Origin: RBG-16-49-21 sp040768125
Lineage (GTDB): Bacteria; Spirochaetota; UBA4802; UBA5550
Reading direction: 5' to 3'
Length of the DNA: 64,000 bases
Assembly: GCA_040768125.1 (NCBI GenBank)
Contig: JAXGNG010000002.1
Location: forward strand, 620,001 to 684,000
This document shows, piece after piece, positions 54,515 through 63,524 of the stretch. Position numbers and translations under genes: made by a program. Each line of letters opens with the position of its first letter. The first letter of the stretch is position 1. Below the pieces are notes generated by a model that did no database searches, was not told where the DNA came from, and worked only from the letters and a program-made list of their open reading frames with translations.

Positions 54515-55417
54515 TCAGCCTGATAGTTCGAGCATCCTGTCAAGGGCCCTTTTCGCCTTTTCACGCAGAACGGGATCCACTGACACAACGGTCTCTTCGT
54601 CCCTCAGGGCCCGGGCAATTTTCGGCAAATCGATTTTTTTCATGTTCGGGCAAACGAATGAAGCGGTGGCGGGAATGAATTCAATGCCCGGGGCCACGCC
54701 CCTGAGCCTGTGCAGCATGTCAATTTCAGTGCCCACGATGATTTTTTTCGCGTTGGTTTCCTTCACAAACGCCACCATCTGCCCCGTGGAGAGCACCCTG
54801 TCGGAGCGGTCGATCACATCGGGGCGGCATTCGGGATGCACCATCACCAGGGCATCGGGATGGGCCTTCCTGACAGCTTCGAGGTCCTCAAGGGTAAACC
54901 GCTCATGGGTGGGGCAGAAGCCGTTCCAGGGGATGATCTTCTTTTTCGTGAACCTCTGCACGTAGGCGGCGAGGTTTCTGTCGGGGACGAAGATCACCTC
55001 GTCGGCCTCAACGCTCTCGACGATCTTCAGCGCGTTCGACGAGGTGCAGATCACGTCGGATTCCCCCTTTACCTCGGCGGTTGAATTGATATAGGTCACC
55101 ACGGCGGCCCGGGGATGGACCTTTTTCATCTCCACGAGGTCCTCCGCCGTCGCCATGTCGGCCATGGGGCACCCGGCCGTCGGGTCGGGTATCACCACCT
55201 TCTTGGAGGGCGAGAGAATCGACGCAGACTCGGCCATGAAATGCACGCCGCAAAAGATGAGGAGTACCGCGTCGGTCCCGGCGGCCATCCTTGCAAGCTC
55301 CAGTGAATCGCCGCTCATGTCGGCGACATCCTGGACCTCCGGCAGCTGGTAATTATGCGCGAGGATCAGGGCGTTTTTCTTCCGGGCCAGATCCTTTATC
55401 TCTTCAACCAATGACAT
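54515..55417 (-). CDS. nadA: Quinolinate synthase
   Basis: Condenses iminoaspartate with DHAP to quinolinate for NAD; a 4Fe-4S enzyme. 300 residues. Three cluster cysteines are within FCGVHFMAESA, MVHPECRPDV and SFVCPNMKKI. YINSTAEVKGESD and CTSSNAL are also conserved. nadB and nadC are not adjacent. The next two genes follow with no gap or a 7-nt gap, so nadA is probably the head of that operon. Confidence 0.97.
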   Translation of the reverse strand: MSLVEEIKDLARKKNALILAHNYQLPEVQDVADMSGDSLELARMAAGTDAVLLIFCGVHFMAESASILSPSKKVVIPDPTAGCPMADMATAEDLVEMKKVHPRAAVVTYINSTAEVKGESDVICTSSNALKIVESVEADEVIFVPDRNLAAYVQRFTKKKIIPWNGFCPTHERFTLEDLEAVRKAHPDALVMVHPECRPDVIDRSDRVLSTGQMVAFVKETNAKKIIVGTEIDMLHRLRGVAPGIEFIPATASFVCPNMKKIDLPKIARALRDEETVVSVDPVLREKAKRALDRMLELSG

Positions 55418-55713
55418 TCAGCATTAACCCCGAGCAGATTGCTACACGATTATACCACACCCCGGGCATGCCCGTCAAGCGTATGCCGGGGTTCACCACG
55501 CAATATTCAGTGAGTCTCAGTAGTTTCCATTCGGTATTTCTTTTAAATCAAGATAAAAACGGGACCATGTCCAAAATTTTGGGAAAAAATCATTGACACC
55601 GTTACCGTCCCTATTCTTATTACCAGATGAAAATTCACCCGCAGCTCAGCCTGTAGTATCCTGACGCGGTCGGGATCGCCCACTGGACGCGAGTGAAGCA
55701 TTGACGAGAGCAT
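55418..55713. other. 296-bp divergent gap between nadA and tRNA-Asn
   Basis: Contains the putative tRNA-Asn promoter and, on the other strand, presumably the nadA promoter, for which I find no convincing boxes. The central part is AT-rich. No gene is recognised. Confidence 0.5.
55593..55623 (+). promoter_or_regulatory. Candidate promoter for tRNA-Asn
   Basis: A perfect TTGACA (55593-55598) followed after 19 nt by TATTAC (55618-55623). It is about 90 nt before the tRNA, so a long 5' leader would be trimmed. Confidence 0.45.
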
Positions 55714-55786
55714 TCCCCTGTAGCTCAGTTGGTAGAGCAAGTGGCTGTTAACCACTGGGTCGTTGGTTCGAGTCCAACCGGGGGAG
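55714..55786 (+). tRNA. tRNA-Asn (GTT)
   Basis: 73-nt cloverleaf: acceptor TCCCCTG/CGGGGGA, D-arm GCTC/GAGC, anticodon stem GTGG with loop CTGTTAA (anticodon GTT), T-loop TTCGAGT, discriminator G. CCA is not encoded. Single-gene transcript with its own terminator. Confidence 0.95.
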
Positions 55787-55793
55787 CATAGCA

Positions 55794-55822
55794 AACAGCG
55801 GCAGGCAGCCGCTGTTTTTTTT
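55794..55822 (+). terminator. Strong Rho-independent terminator after tRNA-Asn
   Basis: Perfect 9-bp stem AACAGCGGC / GCCGCTGTT with a 5-nt loop AGGCA (55794-55816), then an unbroken run of T to 55822. Confidence 0.95.
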
Positions 55823-55982
55823 CCTCCCTTCACTGGTCAGCCTGCAGAACACCCATGCGATCAGTAGTAATCAAATTCCACATGATTATAAATGCAATAA
55901 GGAGTCACCGGCTCCCCCGCGCATGCAGGTAATTGCGGAAGGAGATTCTCGCGATTACCCTACCCCGGGACGGAATACTATG

Positions 55983-57395
55983 TTAAAAATCCGTTCCGTC
56001 CCAGCAGTAGGTGCATATCTTTTCGCGGGGAAGCCCGATGGCCGCGATGAGGTCCTCGAGCCGCTGGTACTGGAGCGATGTCAGTCCCAGTCGGAGTCGT
56101 ATCTTCTCAACCATGGCGCAGTAACGCTCGCCACGGCCCGATGCGTATTCCGAAAGACAGGCATCGTCGTTCCCTTCAAGCTCCCTTATCGATATCCGTC
56201 CCGCCAGGTCGATGGCGGACCGCGACCTTGAAAAATTGAGGAACTTGCATGAGTAGACCAGTGGCGGACAGGCGGGACGCATGTGCACCTCCCTCGCCCC
56301 GTAATCGAAAAGGCGCTTGATCGTGTCCTTGAGCTGGGTCCCCCGCACGATGGAGTCGTCGCAGAAGAGGATCCGCTTCCCCTCTATCATCTCCCTCACG
56401 GGGATCAGCTTCATCCTCGCCACCAGGTCCCGTATGCTCTGGTCCTGGGGCATGAAGCTCCGCGGCCACGTGGGGGTGTATTTCACGAAGGCCCGCCCGT
56501 AGGGCTTCTTGGATTCGTTGGCGTACCCGATGGCGTGGGCCACGCCGGAATCCGGGATTCCCGCCACGAGGTCGATCTCGGCGGAATCGTTCTGCGCAAG
56601 GGCCGCCCCGCATCGGTACCGCACGTCTTCGACGTTGATGTCCTCGTAGCTCGAGGGCGGGTAGCCGTAGTACACCCAGAGGAACGCGCAGATCTGCATG
56701 TGGTCTCCCGGCTGCTGAACTGTGCGGAAGCCGTCCTCGGTGATGTGAACGATCTCGCCGGGCCCCAGGTATTTCGCCACCTCGTAATCGAGGTTCGGAA
56801 ATGAGCAGGTTTCAAAGGCCGCCGCGTGGGAGCCCGGCTTCTTCCCTATCACGACGGGGGTGCGGCCCACGCGGTCGCGCGCCGCGTAGATACCGTCTTC
56901 CGTGAGCAGGAGAATGGAGCAGGATCCCTCGATCGACTCCTGCACGCGGTATATCCCGTCGACGAAATTCGCCTCCTGGTTGATGAGCGTCGCGACCATC
57001 TCCGTGGGATTGATGCCGCCTCCGCTCATCTCGGAGAAATGCGTGGTGCGCTTTATGAACGACATCTTCGCGAGGGAATCGAGGTTCTTGATCACCCCCA
57101 CGGTGACGATGGCGTAGGGTCCGAGATGCGAGCCGATTATTAATGGCTGGTCCTCGAAATCGCTAATGACCCCGATCCCTTTCTTACCCTTGAATTTCGG
57201 CAGGTCGCTGTCGAATTTCGAGCGGAACTGGGTATTCGAGATGTCATGTATAATTCGCACAAACCCCTCGTCTCCCAGGACCGCCATACCTCCCCGCTTG
57301 GTCCCGAGATGTGAGTGGTAATCGGTCCCGAAATACAGGTCCTTAACGCAGTCATCCCTTGAAACAACACCGAAAAAACCACCCATCGTGCACAC
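55983..57395 (-). CDS. purF: Amidophosphoribosyltransferase (PurF family)
   Basis: First step of purine synthesis: transfers glutamine amide N to PRPP. 470 residues. The start is GTG 57395: class II glutaminases need Cys directly after the initiator, and this codon gives Met-Cys2 (MCTMGGFFG). The N-terminal glutaminase half has RGGMAVLGD and IGSHLGPYAIVTVG. The phosphoribosyltransferase half has the PRPP loop ILFCDDSIVRGTQ. The first residues differ from the common MCGIVG form, so it belongs to a less typical PurF clade. It carries its own promoter at 57456-57483. Confidence 0.92.
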   Translation of the reverse strand: MCTMGGFFGVVSRDDCVKDLYFGTDYHSHLGTKRGGMAVLGDEGFVRIIHDISNTQFRSKFDSDLPKFKGKKGIGVISDFEDQPLIIGSHLGPYAIVTVGVIKNLDSLAKMSFIKRTTHFSEMSGGGINPTEMVATLINQEANFVDGIYRVQESIEGSCSILLLTEDGIYAARDRVGRTPVVIGKKPGSHAAAFETCSFPNLDYEVAKYLGPGEIVHITEDGFRTVQQPGDHMQICAFLWVYYGYPPSSYEDINVEDVRYRCGAALAQNDSAEIDLVAGIPDSGVAHAIGYANESKKPYGRAFVKYTPTWPRSFMPQDQSIRDLVARMKLIPVREMIEGKRILFCDDSIVRGTQLKDTIKRLFDYGAREVHMRPACPPLVYSCKFLNFSRSRSAIDLAGRISIRELEGNDDACLSEYASGRGERYCAMVEKIRLRLGLTSLQYQRLEDLIAAIGLPREKICTYCWDGTDF

Positions 57396-57455
57396 CCATC
57401 AGCCTGTCATTCAGGGAAAAGCCCGGAGGCCCCCCTGTTCTTACACAACTTTCTT

Positions 57456-57483
57456 CGTATAGAATCATGGCGCAGCGTGTCAA
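57456..57483 (-). promoter_or_regulatory. Promoter of purF
   Basis: Minus-strand TTGACA (57483-57478), a 16-nt spacer and TATACG (57461-57456), leaving a leader of about 55 nt before the GTG start. Confidence 0.65.
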
Positions 57484-57657
57484 TGATAATAATTTGATTA
57501 CCGACCCCCGCTTTTTCCGATTCCCACACACCCCCCCGTGCTGCGTCTCATCGGCAGAAAAAGAAAGTCAAATTATGCTTGATGTCAGGGCGCTGCCTTC
57601 AGGATAATGGGAACGACTTCATGCTCGACCATACCCATACGCTGGCAGAGGATCCCC

Positions 57658-59133
57658 ATGGAAACCAGGTCATTTTTGCGTTCCCTCTTTGAGCCCGGGG
57701 CGATCGCCTTCATCGGGGCCTCATCCGGCGTCACGAAGTGGGGATTCAACATCCTCCACCATCTCATCAAGGGCGGATACAAAGGAGACATCTACCCGAT
57801 CAATCCCCAGGGTGGCTCCTGGTTCGGCCGAAGGATATACGCACGCCTTGCCGACGTTCCCCTGCCCGTCGACCTGGCGGTAATCGTCGTTCCCAAGGAA
57901 CGGGTCACCGGCGCCCTGATCGACTGCGCGGCGGCGGGGATCCGGTCGGCGATCATCATCACCGCCGGCTTCAGCGAAACCGGCCCGGAGGGCGCCGCTC
58001 TCGAGGGCGAGGTGCGCGCCGTCGCGCGGGAACATGGTATCAGGATCGTCGGCCCGAATACCATGGGGGTGTTCAGCGCCTATCCCTCTCCCGTCCAGGC
58101 CGTGATGATGTCTTCCGCGATCAAACCGGGCGCCGTGGCCATCGTGTCACAGAGCGGTAACCTGGGCACATCGATGACCTACCGGTTCACCCGCCGCGGG
58201 ATCGGCATCAGCCGCCTCATCAGCTCCGGGAACGAGGCAGACCTCACGATCGAGGATTACCTTGCATATCTGCAGAATGACGACCGGACGCGAATTATTT
58301 GCCTTTACGTGGAGGGACTGCGTCAGGGACGACGGTTCCTCGAAACCGCCCGTGAGGTCGCGCTCACGAAGCCGATTATCATCCTCAAGGGGGGCACCGG
58401 CGCCACCGGAGCGGACGCGGCGAAGTCCCACACCGGGGCCATGGCGGGGAGCTTCGCGGTATTCCTGTCAATGTGCCGCCAGGCCAACATAATCCCCGCC
58501 CGGACCATCGACGAAATGGTCGATGTCGCCGGGCTCATGCTCTCGCAACCGGAGTTCACGGGAAAGCGGGTCGGCATCGTCACACAGGGCGGGGGCTGGG
58601 GCGTGATCTCGGCGGACCTGTGCGAGGAGGCGGGCCTCGAGCTCCCGCCCCTCGAGGAGGGTATCGTTGCCATGCTCGACGGGTTTCTCCCCCCCTTCTG
58701 GAGCCGGCGCAACCCCATCGACCTCGTGGCACCCGGACGAGTCTCCATGATCACCGATTCCATCGGGGCACTGATGACCCACGCGGACATGGACGCCATC
58801 CTGCTCCTTGGCCTGGGCTACATGACCAGCCGCGCCCTTCGGTGGCTCGATTCTCCCGTCCTCCCCCGGGAGACGATGGAGGCACCGGCCCGGAGTATGA
58901 TAGAGGGCGAAAAGGAACTCCTGGACATCGTGGTGAAGCAGATAAGGGAGTTCAAGAAGCCGATCATTCCCGTAATAGACCTCGTGGCCTTCGACGAGGA
59001 CACGCCATACAATATCGTTAAGCATCTTGATGACCGTGGGATCATGGCCTACTCCTCGCCGGAACAGGCCATCAATGCCATCGCACTCGTCCAGGAGTAC
59101 TATCGCGGGAGGCGCGCTCGCGGGACGCGCTGA
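57658..59133 (+). CDS. ADP-forming acyl-CoA synthetase, alpha-chain-only protein
   Basis: 491 residues from ATG 57658 (AGAGGA 5 nt upstream; a longer frame from 57607 has no support). An N-terminal CoA-binding Rossmann domain (AIAFIGASSG, GDIYPINPQG) precedes two succinyl-CoA-ligase-like domains (VSQSGNLGTSM, QGGGWGVISADL). The phosphorylated histidine of the ADP-forming ligases is His258 in KSHTGAMAGS. The ATP-grasp beta subunit is neither fused nor adjacent. It may need a beta subunit from elsewhere for acyl-CoA/ATP interconversion in fermentation. Substrate not inferable. Confidence 0.88.
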   Translation: METRSFLRSLFEPGAIAFIGASSGVTKWGFNILHHLIKGGYKGDIYPINPQGGSWFGRRIYARLADVPLPVDLAVIVVPKERVTGALIDCAAAGIRSAIIITAGFSETGPEGAALEGEVRAVAREHGIRIVGPNTMGVFSAYPSPVQAVMMSSAIKPGAVAIVSQSGNLGTSMTYRFTRRGIGISRLISSGNEADLTIEDYLAYLQNDDRTRIICLYVEGLRQGRRFLETAREVALTKPIIILKGGTGATGADAAKSHTGAMAGSFAVFLSMCRQANIIPARTIDEMVDVAGLMLSQPEFTGKRVGIVTQGGGWGVISADLCEEAGLELPPLEEGIVAMLDGFLPPFWSRRNPIDLVAPGRVSMITDSIGALMTHADMDAILLLGLGYMTSRALRWLDSPVLPRETMEAPARSMIEGEKELLDIVVKQIREFKKPIIPVIDLVAFDEDTPYNIVKHLDDRGIMAYSSPEQAINAIALVQEYYRGRRARGTR

Positions 59134-59157
59134 TATTCGGTCCGGAAGACCTCGGGG

Positions 59158-61215
59158 TCATTCTTCACCTGGCCCCTTCTTCCCTCTGCCTGCCAGGCGC
59201 TCAACGATTCTTAATGCGAAGGGTGGGGCCTGGTAGGTCGCCGGGAGGTACTCCGCGGGAATCGTCGTCGCGTTCCCGTCACGTGCCGCCGCGTAGTGGG
59301 GAGAGAGGATCTCTATCTTCGCCTCGTTGCACCTGTCCTGTATGTTCTGGTGGAGTTCCGAGTAGGTGCGTGCCATGGCGCCGGGCGCGTCCGTGTAGCA
59401 GTTCAGCTCGTAGCTGACGTAAAAATCGTCAAGGCTTGTCTGGAGAACGAAGGGCGCAGGCTCTTTCATTATGTTCCCGGTGGCCAGGGCAGCTGCCGCC
59501 AGGGTTTCATGGACCTTTCTCCAGGGCACATCGTAACCCAGGGTCACCGTCGTGTTCAGTATGAGCCCCTCCTTTTCCGCCGAGGTGCTGTAGTTGATGA
59601 TATGGCTTCCCATTACAATGGAATTGGGTATCGTGATGACAATATTCTTGATGGTCTTGATCCTGGTGACCAGGAGGGTCTTCTCGATCACATCACCCGT
59701 GGTATCGCCGATCTTCACGCGGTCGCCGATCTTGAAGGCGTACATGTATGTCAGGATGGTGCCAGCCACGACGTTCGCCACCACCGAGGTGGAGCCGAGG
59801 GAGAAGAGAATGCCGAGAAAAATCGAAATTCCCTTGAATGCCTCTGATTCGGAGCCTGGGAGATAGGGGAACACGACGATGAGCGTGAATACGATTATGA
59901 GGCTCCTCACGATTTTAAACGTGGGATCGGCCCAGTCCCGGTGAAAACCGGGTAACGAAATGTTGCCCCTGGCGACCTCGTCGAAAAACAGCCTTGCCAG
60001 CTTGATCACGTAACGGTTAATAAATATTATTACGACGATGAAGAAAAGATTGGGAATGAAGCCGATGAACGAAAAAAACACCGTTTTCAGCGGCTCCAGT
60101 ATATAGCCGAAGAGCGTGTCGGCCCACGTCCGTGTAAACTCGAAATAGCTGAAGACGATCGGAATGAATAGATACAGGAGCAGAAGATTGAGCGCGACGT
60201 GTAGTGCGAGAACGGTCTTCTTCAATATCTCGACGATCTGGTCTTCCGTCAGGATGCTCACGGTTTTGAGTTTGAAGGGCTTGATAATGCTCCCCTTCCA
60301 GCCGGAGATATTGTTCCTCAGGAACTCCATTGCCATCTTCAATGACTTGTAGATCCCGATTCCGATCGCGGCGGTCAGTACCGTGAGGAGCACGCCCCTG
60401 ATTATCCCGATCAACCCCGGTGATTTCGCCCAGGGGAACAGGATGAATGCAATGGTGATGAACGCGTAGAACAGCCCGATCGTAACCGCGAGCCGCACTC
60501 CCCTCACGGCGAGAATAACCGTGGACAGGACGGTGTCGGCTCCCAGTATCTCGCTGCCCCTGATCATGACCGGCTTGCCCAGGGTGTCTTTCCTCCCTTC
60601 GATGGCCGCGTAGATTTTTCGAAAGATCCTCGCCACCAGATAGAGCAGCACGAGGAACGCGATGAACGCGGCGAAGGCCAGGCCCGCATCCATGAAGGTC
60701 TTCCGGTGCTTGATGAAGAAGGCATACAGGTCTCCCGGGTCCTGGATGACAGGGAGCACCGGTTCCGTTTTCAGCGCGCTACCGATCCGTTGCACGTACT
60801 CGGTCGCGAGTTCCGCCGCGGCTTTGCCCTCCTCCCCGGCGTCGGTGTCGGTAATGGACATGATGATCGAGGCGTCGTAGACGATGTCCGTGGTGAACTC
60901 AGAGGTTATCGATACCAGCTTTTTTTCCTGGAAGGACCCGGAATCGCTGATCTTCTTGAGCCGCGATTCTATCGCGCGTGCCCTCTGGGCAGGCGTGAAG
61001 GGCCCAAGCGGTGAATGAATCCTGAAAAGCTCCTTTTCTTGGAAGATGACCGGTTCGCCTTTTTTTACCGGGACAGGAGAAGGCGCCTCGGACATAGCGG
61101 CGCGTTCAGTCGAAGGTTTCGGATCTCCCGGGTTCGGAATGTCCGCCATCCCGGAACCGTGGATGATTGAGATCGCGATTATGATGCCTGCACAGAAACA
61201 TTGTATCCTTCGCAT
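59158..61215 (-). CDS. MscS-family mechanosensitive ion channel, large form
   Basis: 685 residues. A Sec-type N-terminus (CFCAGIIIAISIIHGSG) leads a periplasmic region of about 150 residues. Several membrane helices follow (about 165-185, 225-285, 325-405, 430-500). The conserved pore helix and MscS core are FLGILFSLGSTSVVANVVAGTI-like, then YMYAFKIGDRVKIGDTTGDV, VTRIKTIKNIVITIPNS and YSTSAEKEGL, giving the vestibule domain. It protects against hypo-osmotic shock or senses envelope tension. It lies upstream of, but separated by 115 nt from, the ole-like cluster on the same strand. Confidence 0.9.
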   Translation of the reverse strand: MRRIQCFCAGIIIAISIIHGSGMADIPNPGDPKPSTERAAMSEAPSPVPVKKGEPVIFQEKELFRIHSPLGPFTPAQRARAIESRLKKISDSGSFQEKKLVSITSEFTTDIVYDASIIMSITDTDAGEEGKAAAELATEYVQRIGSALKTEPVLPVIQDPGDLYAFFIKHRKTFMDAGLAFAAFIAFLVLLYLVARIFRKIYAAIEGRKDTLGKPVMIRGSEILGADTVLSTVILAVRGVRLAVTIGLFYAFITIAFILFPWAKSPGLIGIIRGVLLTVLTAAIGIGIYKSLKMAMEFLRNNISGWKGSIIKPFKLKTVSILTEDQIVEILKKTVLALHVALNLLLLYLFIPIVFSYFEFTRTWADTLFGYILEPLKTVFFSFIGFIPNLFFIVVIIFINRYVIKLARLFFDEVARGNISLPGFHRDWADPTFKIVRSLIIVFTLIVVFPYLPGSESEAFKGISIFLGILFSLGSTSVVANVVAGTILTYMYAFKIGDRVKIGDTTGDVIEKTLLVTRIKTIKNIVITIPNSIVMGSHIINYSTSAEKEGLILNTTVTLGYDVPWRKVHETLAAAALATGNIMKEPAPFVLQTSLDDFYVSYELNCYTDAPGAMARTYSELHQNIQDRCNEAKIEILSPHYAAARDGNATTIPAEYLPATYQAPPFALRIVERLAGRGKKGPGEE

Positions 61216-61330
61216 ATCTCCCCCCCATGGTCAGCGCAACATGGAAACAATCTTCCCTCAATTACTCGTCCCACAGGATGGATGCAATGGCAATCATTTT
61301 TTCAGCATCCGGCTACGAACCACCGTTCAC

Positions 61331-62188
61331 TCACTTCGATCCGCGGAAGAACGCTCCGTTGCGGAAAAGAAAATCCGTTATGATCCGGTTCACCTCTTCG
61401 TGGTTCTCGCGCATCACCATGTGGCCGCATCCCTCGAGGGCGTAGCTGTCATCGGGGCCGAAGGCCCTGTTGAAGGCATCGCCATGCTCCGCCGAGAGCA
61501 CGTGGTTCTGCCTCCCCCAGATCATGCAGCAGGGGGGAAAATCATCGGGTTTCGCCACGCCGTCGAGCTTGCGGAAGCTCGCGAAGTTTGAAAGGAGGTT
61601 GTAGAGGACCTTCATCTGGTCAGGGTGGCCGTAGAGCTCCTCGATGTGCTTCCCGAACATGGGATCGGGGTCCCCGGTCTTCCCGTAGAGCACCCGGAAT
61701 CCCGCCATGCGCACCATACGGGAGAAACCCTCGATTTCCGATACCTGGCTGAAGACGTTCCGGATCCTGGGGCTCTTCTCCATCATGCCGTACATGAACC
61801 CGAATATTCCGTGGCGGAGGGTGTTCTCCGTGGCGAGGTTAAAGAGCACCAGGGCGCGTACCTTTTCCGGATACTCGAGGGCGTACTGCAGCGACATGGC
61901 GCTTCCGATACAGTTGCCCACGAGAACCGGGCGATCGGCGCCGAGGTGCTCGATGAAGGCCTCGATGAAATCCGTGTAGTAGTAGAGGGAGTAGTTGATC
62001 CTGGGGCGGTCCGACACGCCGTATCCCGGAAGGTCCGGCGCGATGACCCGGTGTGTCTTCTCGAAGAGCGGGACCTGGTATTCCCACAGGGCGTGGTCGT
62101 TCCCGCCGTTATGGAGGAGTATCACTGGTATCCCATCGCCCTCGTCGAGATAGCGTATCCGGTTCTCCCGGAACAGGAATGTTTTCAT
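61331..62188 (-). CDS. Alpha/beta hydrolase with a cysteine nucleophile in an ole-like cluster
   Basis: 285 residues of the MhpC-like alpha/beta-hydrolase type: LLHNGGNDHALWEYQ oxyanion region, PDLPGYGVSDRP. At the nucleophile elbow the usual GxSxG is VGNCIGS, with Cys93 in place of Ser. The catalytic His is His256 in GCGHM. At the usual acid position IWGRQNHVLS has Asn228 instead of Asp. True OleB (beta-lactone decarboxylase) is a haloalkane-dehalogenase homologue with an Asp nucleophile, so this is not a standard OleB. It lies downstream of oleC and oleD homologues and may act on their product. Confidence 0.85.
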   Translation of the reverse strand: MKTFLFRENRIRYLDEGDGIPVILLHNGGNDHALWEYQVPLFEKTHRVIAPDLPGYGVSDRPRINYSLYYYTDFIEAFIEHLGADRPVLVGNCIGSAMSLQYALEYPEKVRALVLFNLATENTLRHGIFGFMYGMMEKSPRIRNVFSQVSEIEGFSRMVRMAGFRVLYGKTGDPDPMFGKHIEELYGHPDQMKVLYNLLSNFASFRKLDGVAKPDDFPPCCMIWGRQNHVLSAEHGDAFNRAFGPDDSYALEGCGHMVMRENHEEVNRIITDFLFRNGAFFRGSK

Positions 62189-62212
62189 CGCGGCCCCCGT
62201 GAAGTCCGGCGG

Positions 62213-62491
62213 TTATTTCGTGATGATCCCCTCCCTGAGGGGCTTCCACCAGGCGGCTCCGAAAATGATGGTCATGACCAGGGCCCTGACCGTGCCGACA
62301 CCCTTCCTGCGCGCCAGGGGAAGGGCGATGAAAAGCTGGAGGGGATGGAGACCCGCCGAGGCCGCCAGGTCCGCCCACCAGATGACCCTGAGCACCGGAT
62401 GTTCAAGGTCCACCACGAAACCGACGGCGATATATATCCAACCGATAATCGGTATCGCCATGGCGAGGGCGACAAGCTGCTTTTTATTCAT
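62213..62491 (-). CDS. Small membrane protein in the ole-like cluster
   Basis: 92 residues, not recognised. Hydrophobic segments at about 5-27 (LVALAMAIPIIGWIYIAVGFV) and 45-60, plus a shorter one at 69-80. It would sit in the inner membrane with a short basic loop (ARRKGVG). It lies between the hydrolase and oleD genes with gaps of 24 and 19 nt, so it is probably part of the operon. Confidence 0.7.
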   Translation of the reverse strand: MNKKQLVALAMAIPIIGWIYIAVGFVVDLEHPVLRVIWWADLAASAGLHPLQLFIALPLARRKGVGTVRALVMTIIFGAAWWKPLREGIITK

Positions 62492-62510
62492 TAGTGCGGG
62501 TCTCCGTCAA

Positions 62511-63524
62511 TCACTTTCCCGGTCCGTAGACCTCTCTCACCCATTTTTCGGTACGCAGCAGGCCCTCCTCCATGGGGATGGCAGGAACGAAGCCGAGGTC
62601 CCTTCGCGCCGCTGACACGTCGAACCAGTGGCTCGTGCCCAGCTCATCCACGACAAAGCGCGTCAGGAGCGGCTCTCCCCTCAGGCCAAGCATCCGGTAC
62701 GCGTGTTCCATGAAAAAGGCGGCGGCCCGGGCCGTCCGGAGGGAAATGCGCTTTTTCACGGCGCTGAAACCGGCCCACTCCAGTATCATGTTCACCAGGC
62801 TCCATAGTCGCACCGGCTCGTTCTGGCATATGAAATAGACCCTCCCCGCCAGGGAGGGGTCCTCCAGGAGCCGGTCCATTGCCAGCAGATGGGCATCCGC
62901 CGCGTTGTCCACGTAAATGGTGTCGACCATGTTCTCGCCGTCGCCGATCTGCACGATCCGCTTCGCCCGGGAGATGATCCGCGGGACCAGATGGTTGTCC
63001 CCGGGTCCCCAGATCACGTGGGGGCGGAGTATGACGGCGGAGAGTCCTTCCGCGACGGCTGCCCGCACCGCCATCTCCGCCAGGGCCTTTGTCGAGGAGT
63101 AATGGGAATGGAAGGTCCGGGGATAGGGCAGCGTTTCATCCTCACCCTGGATATCCCTGCCGTGTATCACCACCCCCGGCGTGCTGGTGTGCACCAGGGC
63201 GCCGATGCCGTGCGCCTGGCAGGCCCTGATGAGATGCTCCGTGCCGGTGACGTTGGTGCGGTAAAAATCTTCGTAGTGACCCCATGGAGCGGCGAGGGCC
63301 GCGGTATGTATCACGGCGTCCATCCCCCTGCACGCTTCGAAAACCGCTCTCTCATCGCCGATGTCGCCCCTGAACTGGTCAACTCCCAATTCGTCCAGGG
63401 CGGGATAATGGCCCCGCGCCAGGCTTCGGACGCGGTCGCCCCGCTCGACGAGCTTTCGCGCGATAGCGGCGCCGAGGAAGCCCCCGCCGCCGGTAACGAG
63501 TATGGACCGTGCTTTCCTTTTCAT
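62511..63524 (-). CDS. oleD: OleD-like NAD(P)-dependent dehydrogenase (extended SDR)
   Basis: 337 residues, a 3-beta-hydroxysteroid-dehydrogenase-type extended SDR. Rossmann motif VTGGGGFLGAAIA (10-22), catalytic Ser114 region (VHTSTPGVV), and the YxxxK pair Tyr142/Lys146 in HYSSTKALAE. HVIWGPGDNHLVPRI is typical of OleD/HSD3B proteins. In olefin biosynthesis OleD reduces a 2-alkyl-3-keto acid to the 3-hydroxy acid. It overlaps the oleC end by 4 nt, confirming the pairing. Steroid or other keto-substrate reduction is an alternative if OleA is absent upstream. Confidence 0.82.
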   Translation of the reverse strand: MKRKARSILVTGGGGFLGAAIARKLVERGDRVRSLARGHYPALDELGVDQFRGDIGDERAVFEACRGMDAVIHTAALAAPWGHYEDFYRTNVTGTEHLIRACQAHGIGALVHTSTPGVVIHGRDIQGEDETLPYPRTFHSHYSSTKALAEMAVRAAVAEGLSAVILRPHVIWGPGDNHLVPRIISRAKRIVQIGDGENMVDTIYVDNAADAHLLAMDRLLEDPSLAGRVYFICQNEPVRLWSLVNMILEWAGFSAVKKRISLRTARAAAFFMEHAYRMLGLRGEPLLTRFVVDELGTSHWFDVSAARRDLGFVPAIPMEEGLLRTEKWVREVYGPGK

